From the NCBI RefSeq assembly GCF_018070565.1, contig NZ_JAGPXL010000004.1, forward strand, positions 210,800 through 274,799: a stretch of DNA of 64,000 nucleotides. Direction: 5' to 3'. Each line of letters starts with the position of its first letter. Position 1 is the stretch's first letter. Below the pieces are notes generated by a model that was given only the letters and a program-made list of their open reading frames with translations, ran no database searches and was not told the DNA's origin. The stretch is from Streptomyces sp. B93. Its GTDB lineage: Bacteria; Actinomycetota; Actinomycetes; Streptomycetales; Streptomycetaceae. This document shows positions 8,410-16,963 of this stretch, in pieces. The position numbers and the translations under genes are program-made.

Positions 8410-9567
8410 TTGGGGCGGCTGACCGGCGGGGATCCCTCGCTGCTGCGAAGGATCAACTCCGCTGTGGTGCTGCACGCGCTGCGTGCCACGGACTGCGCGA
8501 CGCTGACGGAGATCACCCGGGTGACGGGGCTCTCCCGGCCCACCGTCGAGGGGGTCGTCGAGGGGCTGATCGAGGCGGGCCTCGTTGTCGAGAAGGCCGC
8601 GCCGGAGGGCGAGACCCGGCGTCAGGGGCGGCCCGCTCGGCGGTTCCGGTTCCGTGCCGAGGCCGGTCATCTGCTGGGCCTGGAGATCGGGCCGCACCGG
8701 GTCGCCGCGCTCCTCTCCGACCTCGACGGCCGGATCATGGGCGCGCAGGCGAAGGACGTCGACGAGACGGCTTCGGCCGACGAGCGGCTGGAGCGGCTGC
8801 GCACCGCGGTCGCCGAGCTGTTGCGCCGGGCCGGGGTGGCGCGGGGGTCGCTGCGCGCGGTGGGCGCCGCGACGCCGGGGATCGTCGAGGCGGATGGGAC
8901 CGTGCGGCTGGGCACCGCGCTGCCGGGGTGGACGGGGCTGCGGCTCGGCGAGCGGCTGAGCCGTTCCTTCAAGTGCCCGGTGCTGGTGGAGAACGACGCC
9001 AACGCGGCGGCGGTCGCCGAGCACTGGAAGGGGTCGGCGCGGGACTCCGACGACATGGTGTTCGTGCTGGCCGGGCTGAGTCCCGGCGCCGGTTCGCTGA
9101 TCGGGGGGCGGCTGCACCGGGGGTTCGGCGGGGCGGCCGGGGAGATCGGGGCGCTGCACCTGCTGGGCCGGGAGGCGACGCCGGAGACGTTGCTGTCGAC
9201 CACCGACGAGCCGTTGCACCCGCTGGACGAGCAGGCGGTGGCCCGGGTGTTCGCGCGGGCACGGGAGGGCGATCTGCGGGCCCGCGCGGCCGTCGACCGT
9301 TTCATCCAGCGGCTGGTGCACGACGTGGCGGCGCTGGTGCTCGCCCTCGATCCGGAGCTGGTGGTCGTCGGCGGCTGGGCGGCCGGTCTGGACGGCGTCC
9401 TGGAGCCGCTGCGGCAGGAACTCGCCCGCTACTGCCTGCGCCCGCCCAAGGTGACCCTCTCCCTCCTCGGCGAGGCGGCGGTCGCCACCGGCGCCCTGCG
9501 CCTCGCCCTGGACCACGTGGAGGAACAGCTGTTCGCGGTGGAGGGCACGGTGACGGCGCGCCGCTGA
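8410..9567 (+). CDS. ROK-family transcriptional regulator
   Basis: The protein has an N-terminal winged helix (LRATDCATLTEITRVTGLSR and the following recognition helix) and a ROK domain with the sugar-site motif VENDANAAAVAEHW near residue 195. I prefer the TTG start at 8410 because GGGAGGA lies 8 bases before it and the protein then begins GRLTGGDPSLLRRINSAVVL, a usual opening; the frame is also open from a GTG at 8353. The Cys-rich zinc loop of ROK sugar kinases is missing: where CxCG-x2-GC is expected the sequence reads GAAGEIGALHLLGREATPET. A regulator without kinase activity is therefore likely. It probably senses a sugar or sugar phosphate; the target is unknown. Confidence 0.88.
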   Translation: MGRLTGGDPSLLRRINSAVVLHALRATDCATLTEITRVTGLSRPTVEGVVEGLIEAGLVVEKAAPEGETRRQGRPARRFRFRAEAGHLLGLEIGPHRVAALLSDLDGRIMGAQAKDVDETASADERLERLRTAVAELLRRAGVARGSLRAVGAATPGIVEADGTVRLGTALPGWTGLRLGERLSRSFKCPVLVENDANAAAVAEHWKGSARDSDDMVFVLAGLSPGAGSLIGGRLHRGFGGAAGEIGALHLLGREATPETLLSTTDEPLHPLDEQAVARVFARAREGDLRARAAVDRFIQRLVHDVAALVLALDPELVVVGGWAAGLDGVLEPLRQELARYCLRPPKVTLSLLGEAAVATGALRLALDHVEEQLFAVEGTVTARR

Positions 9568-9931
9568 CGCCTCGGCGCGCGGCGTCGCGTGTCGGGGCTT
9601 CGCCGGGTGCCGGCTGGAGCTTCGTCGCGCACCCGGGTGGGCGGGAGGGCCGCCGGGGCCGTCGCGACCAGCCGGACGCGGTCGGCGCGGTAGTGGGAGA
9701 CGCGGCGCACCACCGGACCACCGCCACCTGTCCCGGCGCCCCGCCGGGCGCCCTGGGGTTCCCCCCTCTGACAGGTCCCGCCCAGCCGTCCGCGTCAGAG
9801 GGGCAACACACGGGCACTGGCCCACCCCGGCGCGGAAGCCCCGGGCCGCGGTGCGCCGCCGTGGCCGGTACCGGTGGCGGCGCGCCCGCGCCGTCCCGGC
9901 GTGCCCGGCGGCGACGCGTCGGCGGCAGCGC
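9568..9931. other. 364-base intergenic region between convergent genes
   Basis: There is no convincing gene here. The open frames across it on the plus strand are long only because stop codons are rare at this GC content, and they show no recognisable domain. The region holds two inverted repeats, GGCGCCC/GGGCGCC at 9735-9752 and the CCCCTCTGAC/GTCAGAGGGG pair at 9763-9803. They are probably the terminators of the ROK gene and the convergent GntR gene. Confidence 0.6.
9763..9803. terminator. Inverted repeat, likely bidirectional terminator
   Basis: Perfect 10-base arms CCCCTCTGAC (9763-9772) and GTCAGAGGGG (9794-9803) enclose a 21-base loop. It lies between the convergent ROK and GntR genes. 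There is no U-tract, which is usual for streptomycete terminators. The long loop leaves open that it is a protein-binding site. Confidence 0.5.
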
Positions 9932-10693
9932 TCAGGACGCCTGGCGCTGGGGCCCGTCCTGGATCTCCACGCCTCCCGAGGCGCCGAAGGTCAGTCGGCA
10001 GGTGTCCGCGCGGTAGGTGGCGACGGAGAGGGCGGCGGTGCGGCCCGCAGTGAGAAAGCGGGTGGTGACGACGAGGACGGGGGCGCCGGGGAGCCGGTCG
10101 AGTTCCTTGGCGTCGTCCGCGCGGGCCGAACCCAGCTCGACGGCGCTGTCGCGGCCCTCCAGCTCCAGGCGCTGCAACTCGCGCAGCACGGCACGCGCGC
10201 GTGCCGGTCCGGAGGGGGCGTCGATGGCGGACAGGTCGGGCACGGACGCCTGGGGGACGTAGAGCAGTTCGGCGGCGACGGCCTGGCCGTGGGTGGTCCG
10301 GGTGCTGCGCACGATGTGCACGGCCTCGTCGCGGGCGGTCTCAAGGGCGGCGGCGACGGCCGCGGGCGGCGTGGCGAGGGTGCAGTCGACGGGCTGCCGG
10401 TCGTCGCCCTGCATGCCGGGCCAGGCGTGCTGTTCGGTGCCGACGGCGACGCCCACGCGCGGTGGTGCGACGGTCGTGCCGACGCCGCGGCGGCGCTGGA
10501 GCCTGCCTTCCAGTTCCAGCTGTTCCAGGGCCTGGCGGAGGGTCGCGCGGGCGACGCCGAAACGGGCGGCGAGGTCACGTTCGTTGGGCAGGATCTCGCC
10601 CACGGTGAACTCGGAGTCCAATGCCTCACTGAGCACGGTCCTGAGGTGCCAGTACTTCGGTTCCGGCACCGTTTCCAACTGCGTGGTCCCCAC
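9932..10693 (-). CDS. GntR-family regulator with UTRA ligand domain
   Basis: A 253-residue HutC/DasR-type regulator. The winged helix spans about residues 15-80 (LPNERDLAARFGVARATLRQ is the DNA-reading helix pair), and the UTRA effector domain spans about 95-245 (DEAVHIVRSTRTTHGQAVAA, DTCRLTFGASGGVEIQ). The family binds phosphosugars or other small acids and is often autoregulated. A palindrome very like the DasR dre element lies 98 bases upstream (10791-10804) in the divergent promoter region shared with the hydrolase gene. It could control itself and that gene. Confidence 0.92.
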   Translation of the reverse strand: MGTTQLETVPEPKYWHLRTVLSEALDSEFTVGEILPNERDLAARFGVARATLRQALEQLELEGRLQRRRGVGTTVAPPRVGVAVGTEQHAWPGMQGDDRQPVDCTLATPPAAVAAALETARDEAVHIVRSTRTTHGQAVAAELLYVPQASVPDLSAIDAPSGPARARAVLRELQRLELEGRDSAVELGSARADDAKELDRLPGAPVLVVTTRFLTAGRTAALSVATYRADTCRLTFGASGGVEIQDGPQRQAS

Positions 10694-10790
10694 CCTGTCC
10701 TCCGCAATCGCCGTGATCCGGCGGCGTTTAGCGCCCTTGTTTATTAAAGGTTGTTGTACTTATCTGCGACCATAGGGCGGCCCCCACCCT

Positions 10791-10804
10791 TGGTCAAGAC
10801 CAAT
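10791..10804. promoter_or_regulatory. dre-like palindromic operator
   Basis: The palindrome TTGGTCAAGACCAA has 6-base arms around AA. The DasR dre consensus from the literature is close to AGTGGTCTAGACCACT, so the TGGTC/GACCA half sites match. It sits in an AT-richer stretch between the GntR gene and the alpha/beta hydrolase gene. It could be bound by the adjacent GntR protein or by a global regulator such as DasR. Confidence 0.6.
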
Positions 10805-10966
10805 CATCAGGGCGTGGCGGGCTCTTCGCGGGCGGCGCGGCGGGCCGCCGCCGACCGTTCATGGAGCGTTGGCGCGGGGACACACTCACGCCATGGGGCT
10901 ACCGGCCAGTAGCAGTTGCTGACAGTCTGTCTAGGCAACTGTCGCCCATCCCCGCCGAGGAGCCCC

Positions 10967-11797
10967 ATGTCCGCCACCGTCACCTTCAAGGTGCCCACGC
11001 CGCACGGCCCGCAGAGCGTCACCCTCGCGTACTCGCGCACCGGCGGCGGCGAACCGCTGCTCCTGATGCACGGCATAGGCCACCACCGGCAGGCGTGGGA
11101 CCCGGTGATATCCGCCCTGGCGGCCGAGCGGGACGTGATCGCGGTGGACCTGCCCGGCTTCGGAGAGTCCGAGGCGCTGCCGGCGCTGATGCCGCACGAC
11201 CTGCCGACGATGAGTGCCGTCCTCAGCGAGCTGTGCCGGGCCCTGGACATCGAACGCCCCCATGTCGCGGGCAACTCGCTGGGCGGTCTGCTCGCCCTGG
11301 AACTCGGCCGCGAGGGACTCGCCCGCTCGGTCACCGCCCTGTCCCCCGCCGGATTCTGGTCCCAGGCGGAGCGGCGGTACGCCTTCGGGGTGCTGCTGTC
11401 GATGCGGCAGGTCGCCCGGCGGACGCCGGCGCCCGTGGTCGAGCGGCTCGCCCGTACGGCCGTCGGCCGGACGGTGCTGACCAGCACCATCTACGCCCGC
11501 CCGGCCCGCCGCTCCCCCGCGGCCGTGGTCGCCGAGACCCGGGCGCTCGCCCGCGCGGAGCGTTTCACGGAGACCCTGCGGTCCGGACGGGACATCCAGT
11601 TCACCGACGACGTCACCGGCATACCGGTGACCGTGGCCTGGGGCAGCCGGGACCGGCTGCTCGTGCCCCGGCAGGGCGTCCGCGCCAAGTACGTCATCCC
11701 GCGCGCCCGGCTGATCCGCCTGCCCGGCTGCGGCCACGTCCCCATGAACGACGACCCGGCGCTGGTCGCCCGCGTCCTGCTGGACGGAAGCCGCTAG
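10967..11797 (+). CDS. Alpha/beta-fold hydrolase
   Basis: A 276-residue alpha/beta hydrolase. The oxyanion loop is LLLMHGIGHHRQAWDP near residue 35, the nucleophile elbow is GNSLGG (Ser near 103), the acid is likely the Asp of WGSRDRLLVP near 230, and the catalytic His lies in GCGHVPMNDDP near 257. The ATG at 10967 has GAGGAG 4 bases upstream; the longer frame from 10916 crosses the promoter region. There is no signal peptide. The GntR gene is divergent and may regulate it. The substrate is unknown. Confidence 0.88.
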   Translation: MSATVTFKVPTPHGPQSVTLAYSRTGGGEPLLLMHGIGHHRQAWDPVISALAAERDVIAVDLPGFGESEALPALMPHDLPTMSAVLSELCRALDIERPHVAGNSLGGLLALELGREGLARSVTALSPAGFWSQAERRYAFGVLLSMRQVARRTPAPVVERLARTAVGRTVLTSTIYARPARRSPAAVVAETRALARAERFTETLRSGRDIQFTDDVTGIPVTVAWGSRDRLLVPRQGVRAKYVIPRARLIRLPGCGHVPMNDDPALVARVLLDGSR

Positions 11798-11812
11798 GCC
11801 CCGCCCCACCCC

Positions 11813-12685
11813 TCAGTCGGCCAGGGCCTTGAGGACCTCCTTCAGCACGGTCTGGTTGTACGGCATGCTCACGTGCGGGGTGTGGTCCTCCGGGTCGATG
11901 TCCTGGAGGACGATGTTGGTGATGTGGTGGCCCTCCGTCAGGGTGAGCGCGCACGACTCGTACGGGGTGACCACGTCGTCGTACTTGGTGGCGATGACGG
12001 TGTAGCGCACGCCCTCCACCGTCTCGCCGAGGGCGGCGAGTTCGCGCTGGAAGGGGTGGTCGTGCTGGAGCTGCGGCCAGGCGGGGATGACCGTCCCGAC
12101 CGCGCCCTGCTCGACCAGTTCCTTCGCGCCCGGGACCTGGCGGGCGAGGTTCATCAGGCCCTGCGCGGTGACGCCGTGGTGGCTGGGCGCGATCCCGACG
12201 TAGTTGTGCACCTTGGCGGCACCGCCGAGGGCGCCGATGAACCAGCGCGGCATCATCCCGCCCTGCGAGAAGCCGACCAGGTCGACTTTCTCTGCGCCGG
12301 TGCGCGAGAGCACCTCGTCCACGAAGTCGGAGAGCTGCTGGGCGGACCGCTTGATGTCGCCGAGCCCGAAGATGACGGGGTTGAGGTGCTGGCCGTAGTC
12401 GAGCCGGAAGACCCGGTAGCCGTTGTCGCGCAGCAGCGGGGTGGCGGAGGTCCAGGTGTAGCCGCGGTTGCCGAAGGTGCCGTGCACCAGCACCACGGGG
12501 CGCGGATGCTCCTCGGTCAGCGGCTTGTCCCAGTCGTCCGCGCCGCCGTCCACGTCGACGGCGGCGATGGTCTGGGCGGCACCGGCCTGGGCGACGGCGT
12601 GCAGACGGTGGGGCGCCTCGGTGACGTCCGTGACGATGTTGCCGGAGTTGAGTCCGGGAAGGTTGGGCAGTCCTGGCAGAGACAC
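11813..12685 (-). CDS. Lipase/esterase of the alpha/beta hydrolase fold
   Basis: A 290-residue enzyme of the bacterial lipase type that acts on acyl esters. The oxyanion motif VVLVHGTFGNRGYTW is near residue 84, the nucleophile elbow is GFSQGG near 160, the Asp is in KYDDVVTPYES near 235, and the His lies in DPEDHTPHVSMPYN near 270. Secreted relatives carry a signal peptide; this one begins MSLPGLPNLPGLNSGN and has none, so it may be intracellular or use a different export route. It converges on the upstream hydrolase with 15 bases between stops. Confidence 0.88.
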   Translation of the reverse strand: MSLPGLPNLPGLNSGNIVTDVTEAPHRLHAVAQAGAAQTIAAVDVDGGADDWDKPLTEEHPRPVVLVHGTFGNRGYTWTSATPLLRDNGYRVFRLDYGQHLNPVIFGLGDIKRSAQQLSDFVDEVLSRTGAEKVDLVGFSQGGMMPRWFIGALGGAAKVHNYVGIAPSHHGVTAQGLMNLARQVPGAKELVEQGAVGTVIPAWPQLQHDHPFQRELAALGETVEGVRYTVIATKYDDVVTPYESCALTLTEGHHITNIVLQDIDPEDHTPHVSMPYNQTVLKEVLKALAD

Positions 12686-12800
12686 GGCACTCTCCTCTTC
12701 CGAATTCGGCTGCGAATCCGGGTCGCTTTCCCTGTGTTACGGCGCCGGGGGACGGGTCCCGACACCCCGATCGGCGGCTCGCCGCCGGGGCGCGGGGGAT

Positions 12801-13316
12801 TCAGGGGTTCGCGTACGGTGACCTCAGCCAGCGCGGCACGAACCACGCCGACAGCCGTCGCAGCAGCCGTACGTACCGGCTCCACCGCACCGGTCTCATC
12901 ACATGGCCGGTCACCGCCAGTTCCGCGCGGTCCAGGCACTGCTCGAACGCCGTGTTGTGCAGCGGGCGGAAGAACAGCAGCCAGCCCAGCACGCGGATGC
13001 CGCTCGGCCGCAGCACCATGGTGTTGCGCAGCACGGCACGGTCCGCACCGAGGCTCTCCACGGAGAACTCGTGGAACCCCTCGAAGCCGCCCCGGCCGGT
13101 GAACCGGCACCGCACCCACTGGCCGGGCACATAGTGGCTCACCTGGTAGCGCACCGGCCCGTGACCACCGGCCACCCCCACGGCCAGCGGCCCCTCGAAG
13201 CGGACGGGCGGCCAGTCCGGCGGCCAGAGCCGGTCGTCACCGCCGCCCAGGGAGTCGATCAGGGCACCGACCCGCTCCGGCGAGGCGGGCAGCGCGCGTT
13301 CATGGACGTTCAGCAC
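12801..13316 (-). CDS. SRPBCC-like protein
   Basis: A 171-residue single-domain protein with the alternating strand pattern of SRPBCC/polyketide-cyclase folds: FEGPLAVGVAGGHGPVRYQV, WVRCRFTGRGGFEGFHEFSV and RAVLRNTMVLRPSG. A basic C-terminal helix contains FRPLHNTAFEQCLDRAE. I chose the GTG at 13316 because GAGGG lies 8 bases upstream; another in-frame GTG is at 13325. The function is not clear; relatives bind small lipophilic ligands. It is divergent from the HD-like gene and the halogenase across a 410-base gap and may be the left edge of the island. Confidence 0.75.
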   Translation of the reverse strand: MLNVHERALPASPERVGALIDSLGGGDDRLWPPDWPPVRFEGPLAVGVAGGHGPVRYQVSHYVPGQWVRCRFTGRGGFEGFHEFSVESLGADRAVLRNTMVLRPSGIRVLGWLLFFRPLHNTAFEQCLDRAELAVTGHVMRPVRWSRYVRLLRRLSAWFVPRWLRSPYANP

Positions 13317-13726
13317 AACGATCACCCTCTTTGGCTGCCCGTACCGCACGGTCCCGGAATCCCCCCGAACGGGGCGACGCGGCGCACTTCGGCGCGCACG
13401 GACGCGGAGCACGGCACGGATCCCCACCGTCGCACGACCGCGCGCCCGCGTGGCGGCCCGCCGAACTCCCCTGCTCGGTAAGCCCTTTTGCAGGGATACG
13501 CGCCCCACGTCCCCGACGAGATGGCCGAGATACGTCGCTCCCCGGTACGCGAACTGCCCTGTACGGCACTCCCGTTGCCGTTCCGACCGGCCCGTGGGGG
13601 AAATTGGGGGGGCGATTCCGGCCAAGGTCGCGGCAGCGCCCGACCAGGAGAGGGGGCACCGGTTCCGGAGCGTAAAGAGAGATGAGACGGACGCAACCAG
13701 CAAGGCGCATATGCGAGGGGGTTGGC
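13317..13726. promoter_or_regulatory. 410-base divergent intergenic region at the left edge of the halogenase island
   Basis: No gene is convincing here. The region should hold the promoters for the SRPBCC gene (leftward) and for the HD-like/halogenase unit (rightward). The rightward side is less GC-rich near 13595-13700 (GGGGAAATTGGGGG, then GTAAAGAGAGATGAGACGG), and GAGGGGG before 13727 is the ribosome binding site of the HD-like gene. I could not fix a sigma factor consensus. Confidence 0.45.
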
Positions 13727-14353
13727 ATGGCCACTGTGCCGCCGGGGGCGCTGCCGGACGACTGGCGGCCGCTGCTCGCGGAACCGCCGCTGGCACGGCT
13801 GCTCGGTCGGCCGCTGGTGGACGACGCGCTGTCCGCGATGCACCGGCTGCTGCCGCCGCGCACCGCGCTGCACTCGCTGCGCACGTTCCTGCTGGCCGAC
13901 GCCCGCGCGCGGGCGGACGGAACCGAGTACGACCGGGCCGGTCTGCTGGCCGCCGCCGCGTTCCACGACAGCGGGCTGACCTGCGAGGCGCCCCGGGTGC
14001 CGGGCGGGTTCCCGGGCCGGTCGGCCGTGCTGCTCGACCGCTTCCTGGCCGGGCACGGGGTCGACGACGGGCGGCGCGGGGCGCTGACCCGGGCGGTGCG
14101 CGAGCACATACGGCCGTTCCCCGCGCGGACCGCGGGCACCGAGGCGCGGCTGCTGCACTTCGGTGCCTGGCTGGACGTGGTCGGCCGCGGCGACCGTCAG
14201 CTGCTCGCCGAGCGCCGGAGGCTGGCGCGGCTGGCGCCGACGCCCCTGTTCGCCGTCTCGTTCTCCGCCCGGGTGGCCGTCTGCGGGCTGCGCGGCGTCC
14301 TGCCGAACCGCCCGCCGCCCGCCGGGGACCGCTCCAGGCGTCCCGCCCGCTGA
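13727..14353 (+). CDS. HD-domain-like protein
   Basis: A 208-residue protein with an HD-type arrangement: a first His in TALHSLRTFLLADAR, the HD pair in AAAFHDSGL near residue 85, and a later His in RAVREHIRPFPA near 125. This is the metal-binding layout of HD phosphohydrolases, which act on nucleotides or small phosphoesters, although the family also has inactive members. The ATG at 13727 has GAGGGGG upstream. It ends 47 bases before the halogenase and is probably co-transcribed with it. A housekeeping role is not excluded. Confidence 0.75.
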   Translation: MATVPPGALPDDWRPLLAEPPLARLLGRPLVDDALSAMHRLLPPRTALHSLRTFLLADARARADGTEYDRAGLLAAAAFHDSGLTCEAPRVPGGFPGRSAVLLDRFLAGHGVDDGRRGALTRAVREHIRPFPARTAGTEARLLHFGAWLDVVGRGDRQLLAERRRLARLAPTPLFAVSFSARVAVCGLRGVLPNRPPPAGDRSRRPAR

Positions 14354-14400
14354 ACTCCGGCTCAGCACCTGGCATTCACCGTCGCGAAAGGACCGCAGAC

Positions 14401-16164
14401 ATGCACCAGGACGACCCGCGTGTGTTCGATGTCGCCATCGTCGGAGGCGGCATCGGCGGGACCATGCTGGGGGCGATCCTCGCCCGACACGGCGTACGGG
14501 TGCTGCTTCTGGAGGGAAGCGGCCACCCCCGGTTCGCCATCGGCGAGTCCACCGTCCCCGAGACCACCTTCGGACTGCGGGTACTGGCCCGCCGCTACGA
14601 CGTCCCGGAGATCGAGCACCTGGCGACCCACGGGGCGGTGCGCCGCCATGTGTCGTCGAACTGCGGGGTCAAGCGGAACTTCAGCTTCATCTACCACCGG
14701 GAGGGCGAGTCCACCCGGCCCACGGAGTGCACCCAGTACCCGACCTGGGGTCCGCCGCTCGGCCCGGACTCGCACTACCTCCGCCAGGACGTGGACGCGT
14801 ACATGTACCACGTCGCCGTCTCCTACGGCGCGACCGCGCACACCCACACCCTCGTCGACGACGTGAAGTTCGATGACGACGGCGTCACCCTGGTCACCCG
14901 CGAGAAGGGCACCTTCCAGGCGTCGTACCTGGTCGACGCGGGCGGGATGCGGGCCGTCCTGCCCGAACGGCTCGGGCTGCGCCAGGAGCCGCCGTACCGG
15001 ACCCGGTCGCGCACCGTCTTCACGCACATGGTGAACGTGCGGCCCTTCGACACCGTGGCACCCCCGCGCCGGCAGCACGGGATGCCGAGCCCGTTCAGCC
15101 AGGGCACGCTCCACCACCTGTTCCCGGGCGGCTGGTTCTGGGTGATCCCCTTCGACAACCACCCGGACAGCACCAGCGAGCTGTGCAGCGTCGGCGTCAA
15201 CCTCGACATCGACCGCTACCCGCGCCCCGATGGGCTCTCGGCCGAGGACGAGTTCTGGCAGCACGTCAACCGGTTCCCCAGCGTGGCCCGGCAGTTCGAG
15301 CGGGCGCGCGCGGTGCGGCCCTTCGTCGCCACCGAGCGCACGCAGTTCTCCTCCCGGTCGGTGGTCGGCGACCGGTGGTGTCTGCTGCCGCACGCCAGCG
15401 ACTTCATCGACCCGCTCTTCTCCAGCGGGCTCGCGGTCACGGTGATGTCACTCAACGCCCTGAGCCACCGGCTCATCGACGCGGTCCGCGAGGACGACTT
15501 CGACACCGCCCGGTTCGAGTACCTGGAGCAGTGGACCAAGCGGATGTTCCGGTTCTACGACGACCTGGTGTCGTGCAGCTATGTGGCGTTCGACGACTTC
15601 GAGCTGTGGAACGCCTGGAACCGGGTGTGGACCCTCACCACGCTGTACGGCACCAACGCCCAGAACCAGGTCGCCGTGAAGTTCGAGAAGACCCAGGACA
15701 AGGCGTGTTTCGACGCGCTTGAGTCGCCGCCCTACCGAGGGCTCCAGGGCATCGACAACCCCTGGGTCGAGCAGATGTTCAACCGCTCCCGGGACGCCGT
15801 ACTCGCCTACCGCAAGGGTGACCTGACGAAGGATCAGGCGGTGACCCGGATCTTCGAGGTGCTGCGGGAGAGCGAACTCGCGCCCTCGATGTGGGGCACG
15901 CTGGACCCGAAGGACCGGTGTCCGGCGGGCGTGTACACGCTCTGGCCGCTGATGCGCATCCTGCTCTGGGGCAAGTTCCGCTCACCGGCGCACGTCCGGG
16001 GCGCCTACTTCACCGGCGGGGCCCGGCTGGTGGGCAAGGAGGCCGTCCAGGCCGCGACCACCGAGCTGCGCGGCGGCACCTCCCAGGTCCGCCGGACGCT
16101 CCGGGACATGTGGCTCAACTGGAACCGCGACTGGACCCGTCAGGGGATTCGTATGCAGAAATGA
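14401..16164 (+). CDS. Flavin-dependent halogenase-like enzyme
   Basis: A 587-residue FAD protein. The dinucleotide fold is VAIVGGGIGGTMLGAILARH (residues 11-30). The motif WFWVIP near residue 246 fits the WxWxIP signature that separates flavin halogenases from monooxygenases. DFIDPLFSSGLAV near residue 334 is the second conserved halogenase block. A Lys in NCGVKRNFSF near residue 95 lies where the catalytic Lys that carries HOCl would be expected. Halogenases of this family need free FADH2; a flavin reductase gene is present at 22932-23507. About 100 residues extend beyond the usual core. The substrate could be an aromatic or a carrier-bound acyl group. Chlorination is inferred, not proven. 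Confidence 0.88.
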   Translation: MHQDDPRVFDVAIVGGGIGGTMLGAILARHGVRVLLLEGSGHPRFAIGESTVPETTFGLRVLARRYDVPEIEHLATHGAVRRHVSSNCGVKRNFSFIYHREGESTRPTECTQYPTWGPPLGPDSHYLRQDVDAYMYHVAVSYGATAHTHTLVDDVKFDDDGVTLVTREKGTFQASYLVDAGGMRAVLPERLGLRQEPPYRTRSRTVFTHMVNVRPFDTVAPPRRQHGMPSPFSQGTLHHLFPGGWFWVIPFDNHPDSTSELCSVGVNLDIDRYPRPDGLSAEDEFWQHVNRFPSVARQFERARAVRPFVATERTQFSSRSVVGDRWCLLPHASDFIDPLFSSGLAVTVMSLNALSHRLIDAVREDDFDTARFEYLEQWTKRMFRFYDDLVSCSYVAFDDFELWNAWNRVWTLTTLYGTNAQNQVAVKFEKTQDKACFDALESPPYRGLQGIDNPWVEQMFNRSRDAVLAYRKGDLTKDQAVTRIFEVLRESELAPSMWGTLDPKDRCPAGVYTLWPLMRILLWGKFRSPAHVRGAYFTGGARLVGKEAVQAATTELRGGTSQVRRTLRDMWLNWNRDWTRQGIRMQK

Positions 16165-16305
16165 TCGCGCCTGAATGACGGTCGACGGGAAATAGCGACA
16201 ACTGAAACAGGGCGGCAACGGCACGGCAGTCGAAAAATCATTACTGCCATCTGAACCGGAAGAACGGAGTTTGCCACCCCAGCACCTCGGGTAGGAAAAC
16301 AATAT

Positions 16306-16332
16306 GGCCGCCAAATCATAATTCGGCCGCCA
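16306..16332 (+). promoter_or_regulatory. Direct repeat in the sigma-factor promoter region
   Basis: GGCCGCCA occurs at 16306-16313 and again at 16325-16332, a 19-base period (near two helical turns), within an AT-rich stretch that is unusual for this genome. It lies 41 bases before the sigma-factor ATG. It could be an activator or autoregulatory site, or part of the leader. Confidence 0.4.
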
Positions 16333-16372
16333 TTTCCCCTGCCCACTCCAGAGACAATGGGCTGCAATCTCC

Positions 16373-16897
16373 ATGGCGCAAAACGCAACCTGCCCACCCC
16401 CCACCGCATGCTCCTGGGAAGAGATCTCCCAACACCAGGATCGCCTTATGCGACTGGTTCGCCGCAGACTCCCGAGCCAGCAGGACGCCGAAGACTGCGT
16501 ACAGGAAACCCTGGCACGCGCAGCCGCCCACGCCGACCTGGACCGAAATCGCCTCGGCCCCTTCCTGACCTCCGTCGCCATCCGTCTCTGCATCGACTTC
16601 TACCGGGATGTGGAGCGCCGCCGACGCCTCGTGCAGCGCGCGGCCCTGCTGGACGCTCCGGGCACCACGGAGGAGGACGTCTGCGACGAGGACTTCGGAC
16701 GCTGGCTCCTCGGTCAGGTACGGCAACTGCGCGGCCGGGAGCAGGAAGTCATACTCGCCCGTGCCGCCGGAATTTCCACGGCGGAATTCGCGCGAATGCA
16801 CAACATCTCGATCAAGGCTGCCGAGGCCGCTTTCACACGAGGCCGGGCACGCCTGAAGACGGCCTGCCTGAAGGCCATGGGAGACCGCACCAGCTAA
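16373..16897 (+). CDS. ECF-like sigma-70 family factor
   Basis: A 174-residue sigma-like protein. Region 2 runs from about residue 20 to 85 (DRLMRLVRRRLPSQQDAEDC to LCIDFYRDVERRRR), and region 4 from about 115 to 165 (LRGREQEVILARAAGISTAE, then MHNISIKAAEAAFTRGRARL). This is the two-domain layout of ECF factors. No anti-sigma gene adjoins it. The gene uses AAA, ATA, GAA and TCC codons more than its neighbours, and the 208 bases before it are AT-richer than the surroundings, which suggests separate ancestry. Its position between the halogenase and the repeat-protein gene suggests that it controls this arm of the island. Confidence 0.85.
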   Translation: MAQNATCPPPTACSWEEISQHQDRLMRLVRRRLPSQQDAEDCVQETLARAAAHADLDRNRLGPFLTSVAIRLCIDFYRDVERRRRLVQRAALLDAPGTTEEDVCDEDFGRWLLGQVRQLRGREQEVILARAAGISTAEFARMHNISIKAAEAAFTRGRARLKTACLKAMGDRTS

Positions 16898-16963
16898 ATC
16901 GGCCGGAATCCCGAGCAAGGCAAGCGGAATCCAACGCACAGTGAACCGAGAGGAATTCATCCA

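Noticed and set aside
9568..10016. Plus-strand open frame continuing past the ROK gene into the GntR gene region
   Set aside because: It runs antisense to the GntR gene and shows no domain; the third codon positions do not favour this frame.
12911..13481. Plus-strand open frame with Arg/His-rich product over the SRPBCC gene
   Set aside because: It is the antisense of the SRPBCC gene; that gene has a normal fold pattern and ribosome site.
13450..14353. Possible longer N-terminus of the halogenase in its own frame from 13450
   Set aside because: The stretch before 14401 is antisense-like Arg/Gly/Ala-rich text that overlaps the HD-like gene. The ATG at 14401 begins right before the FAD motif.
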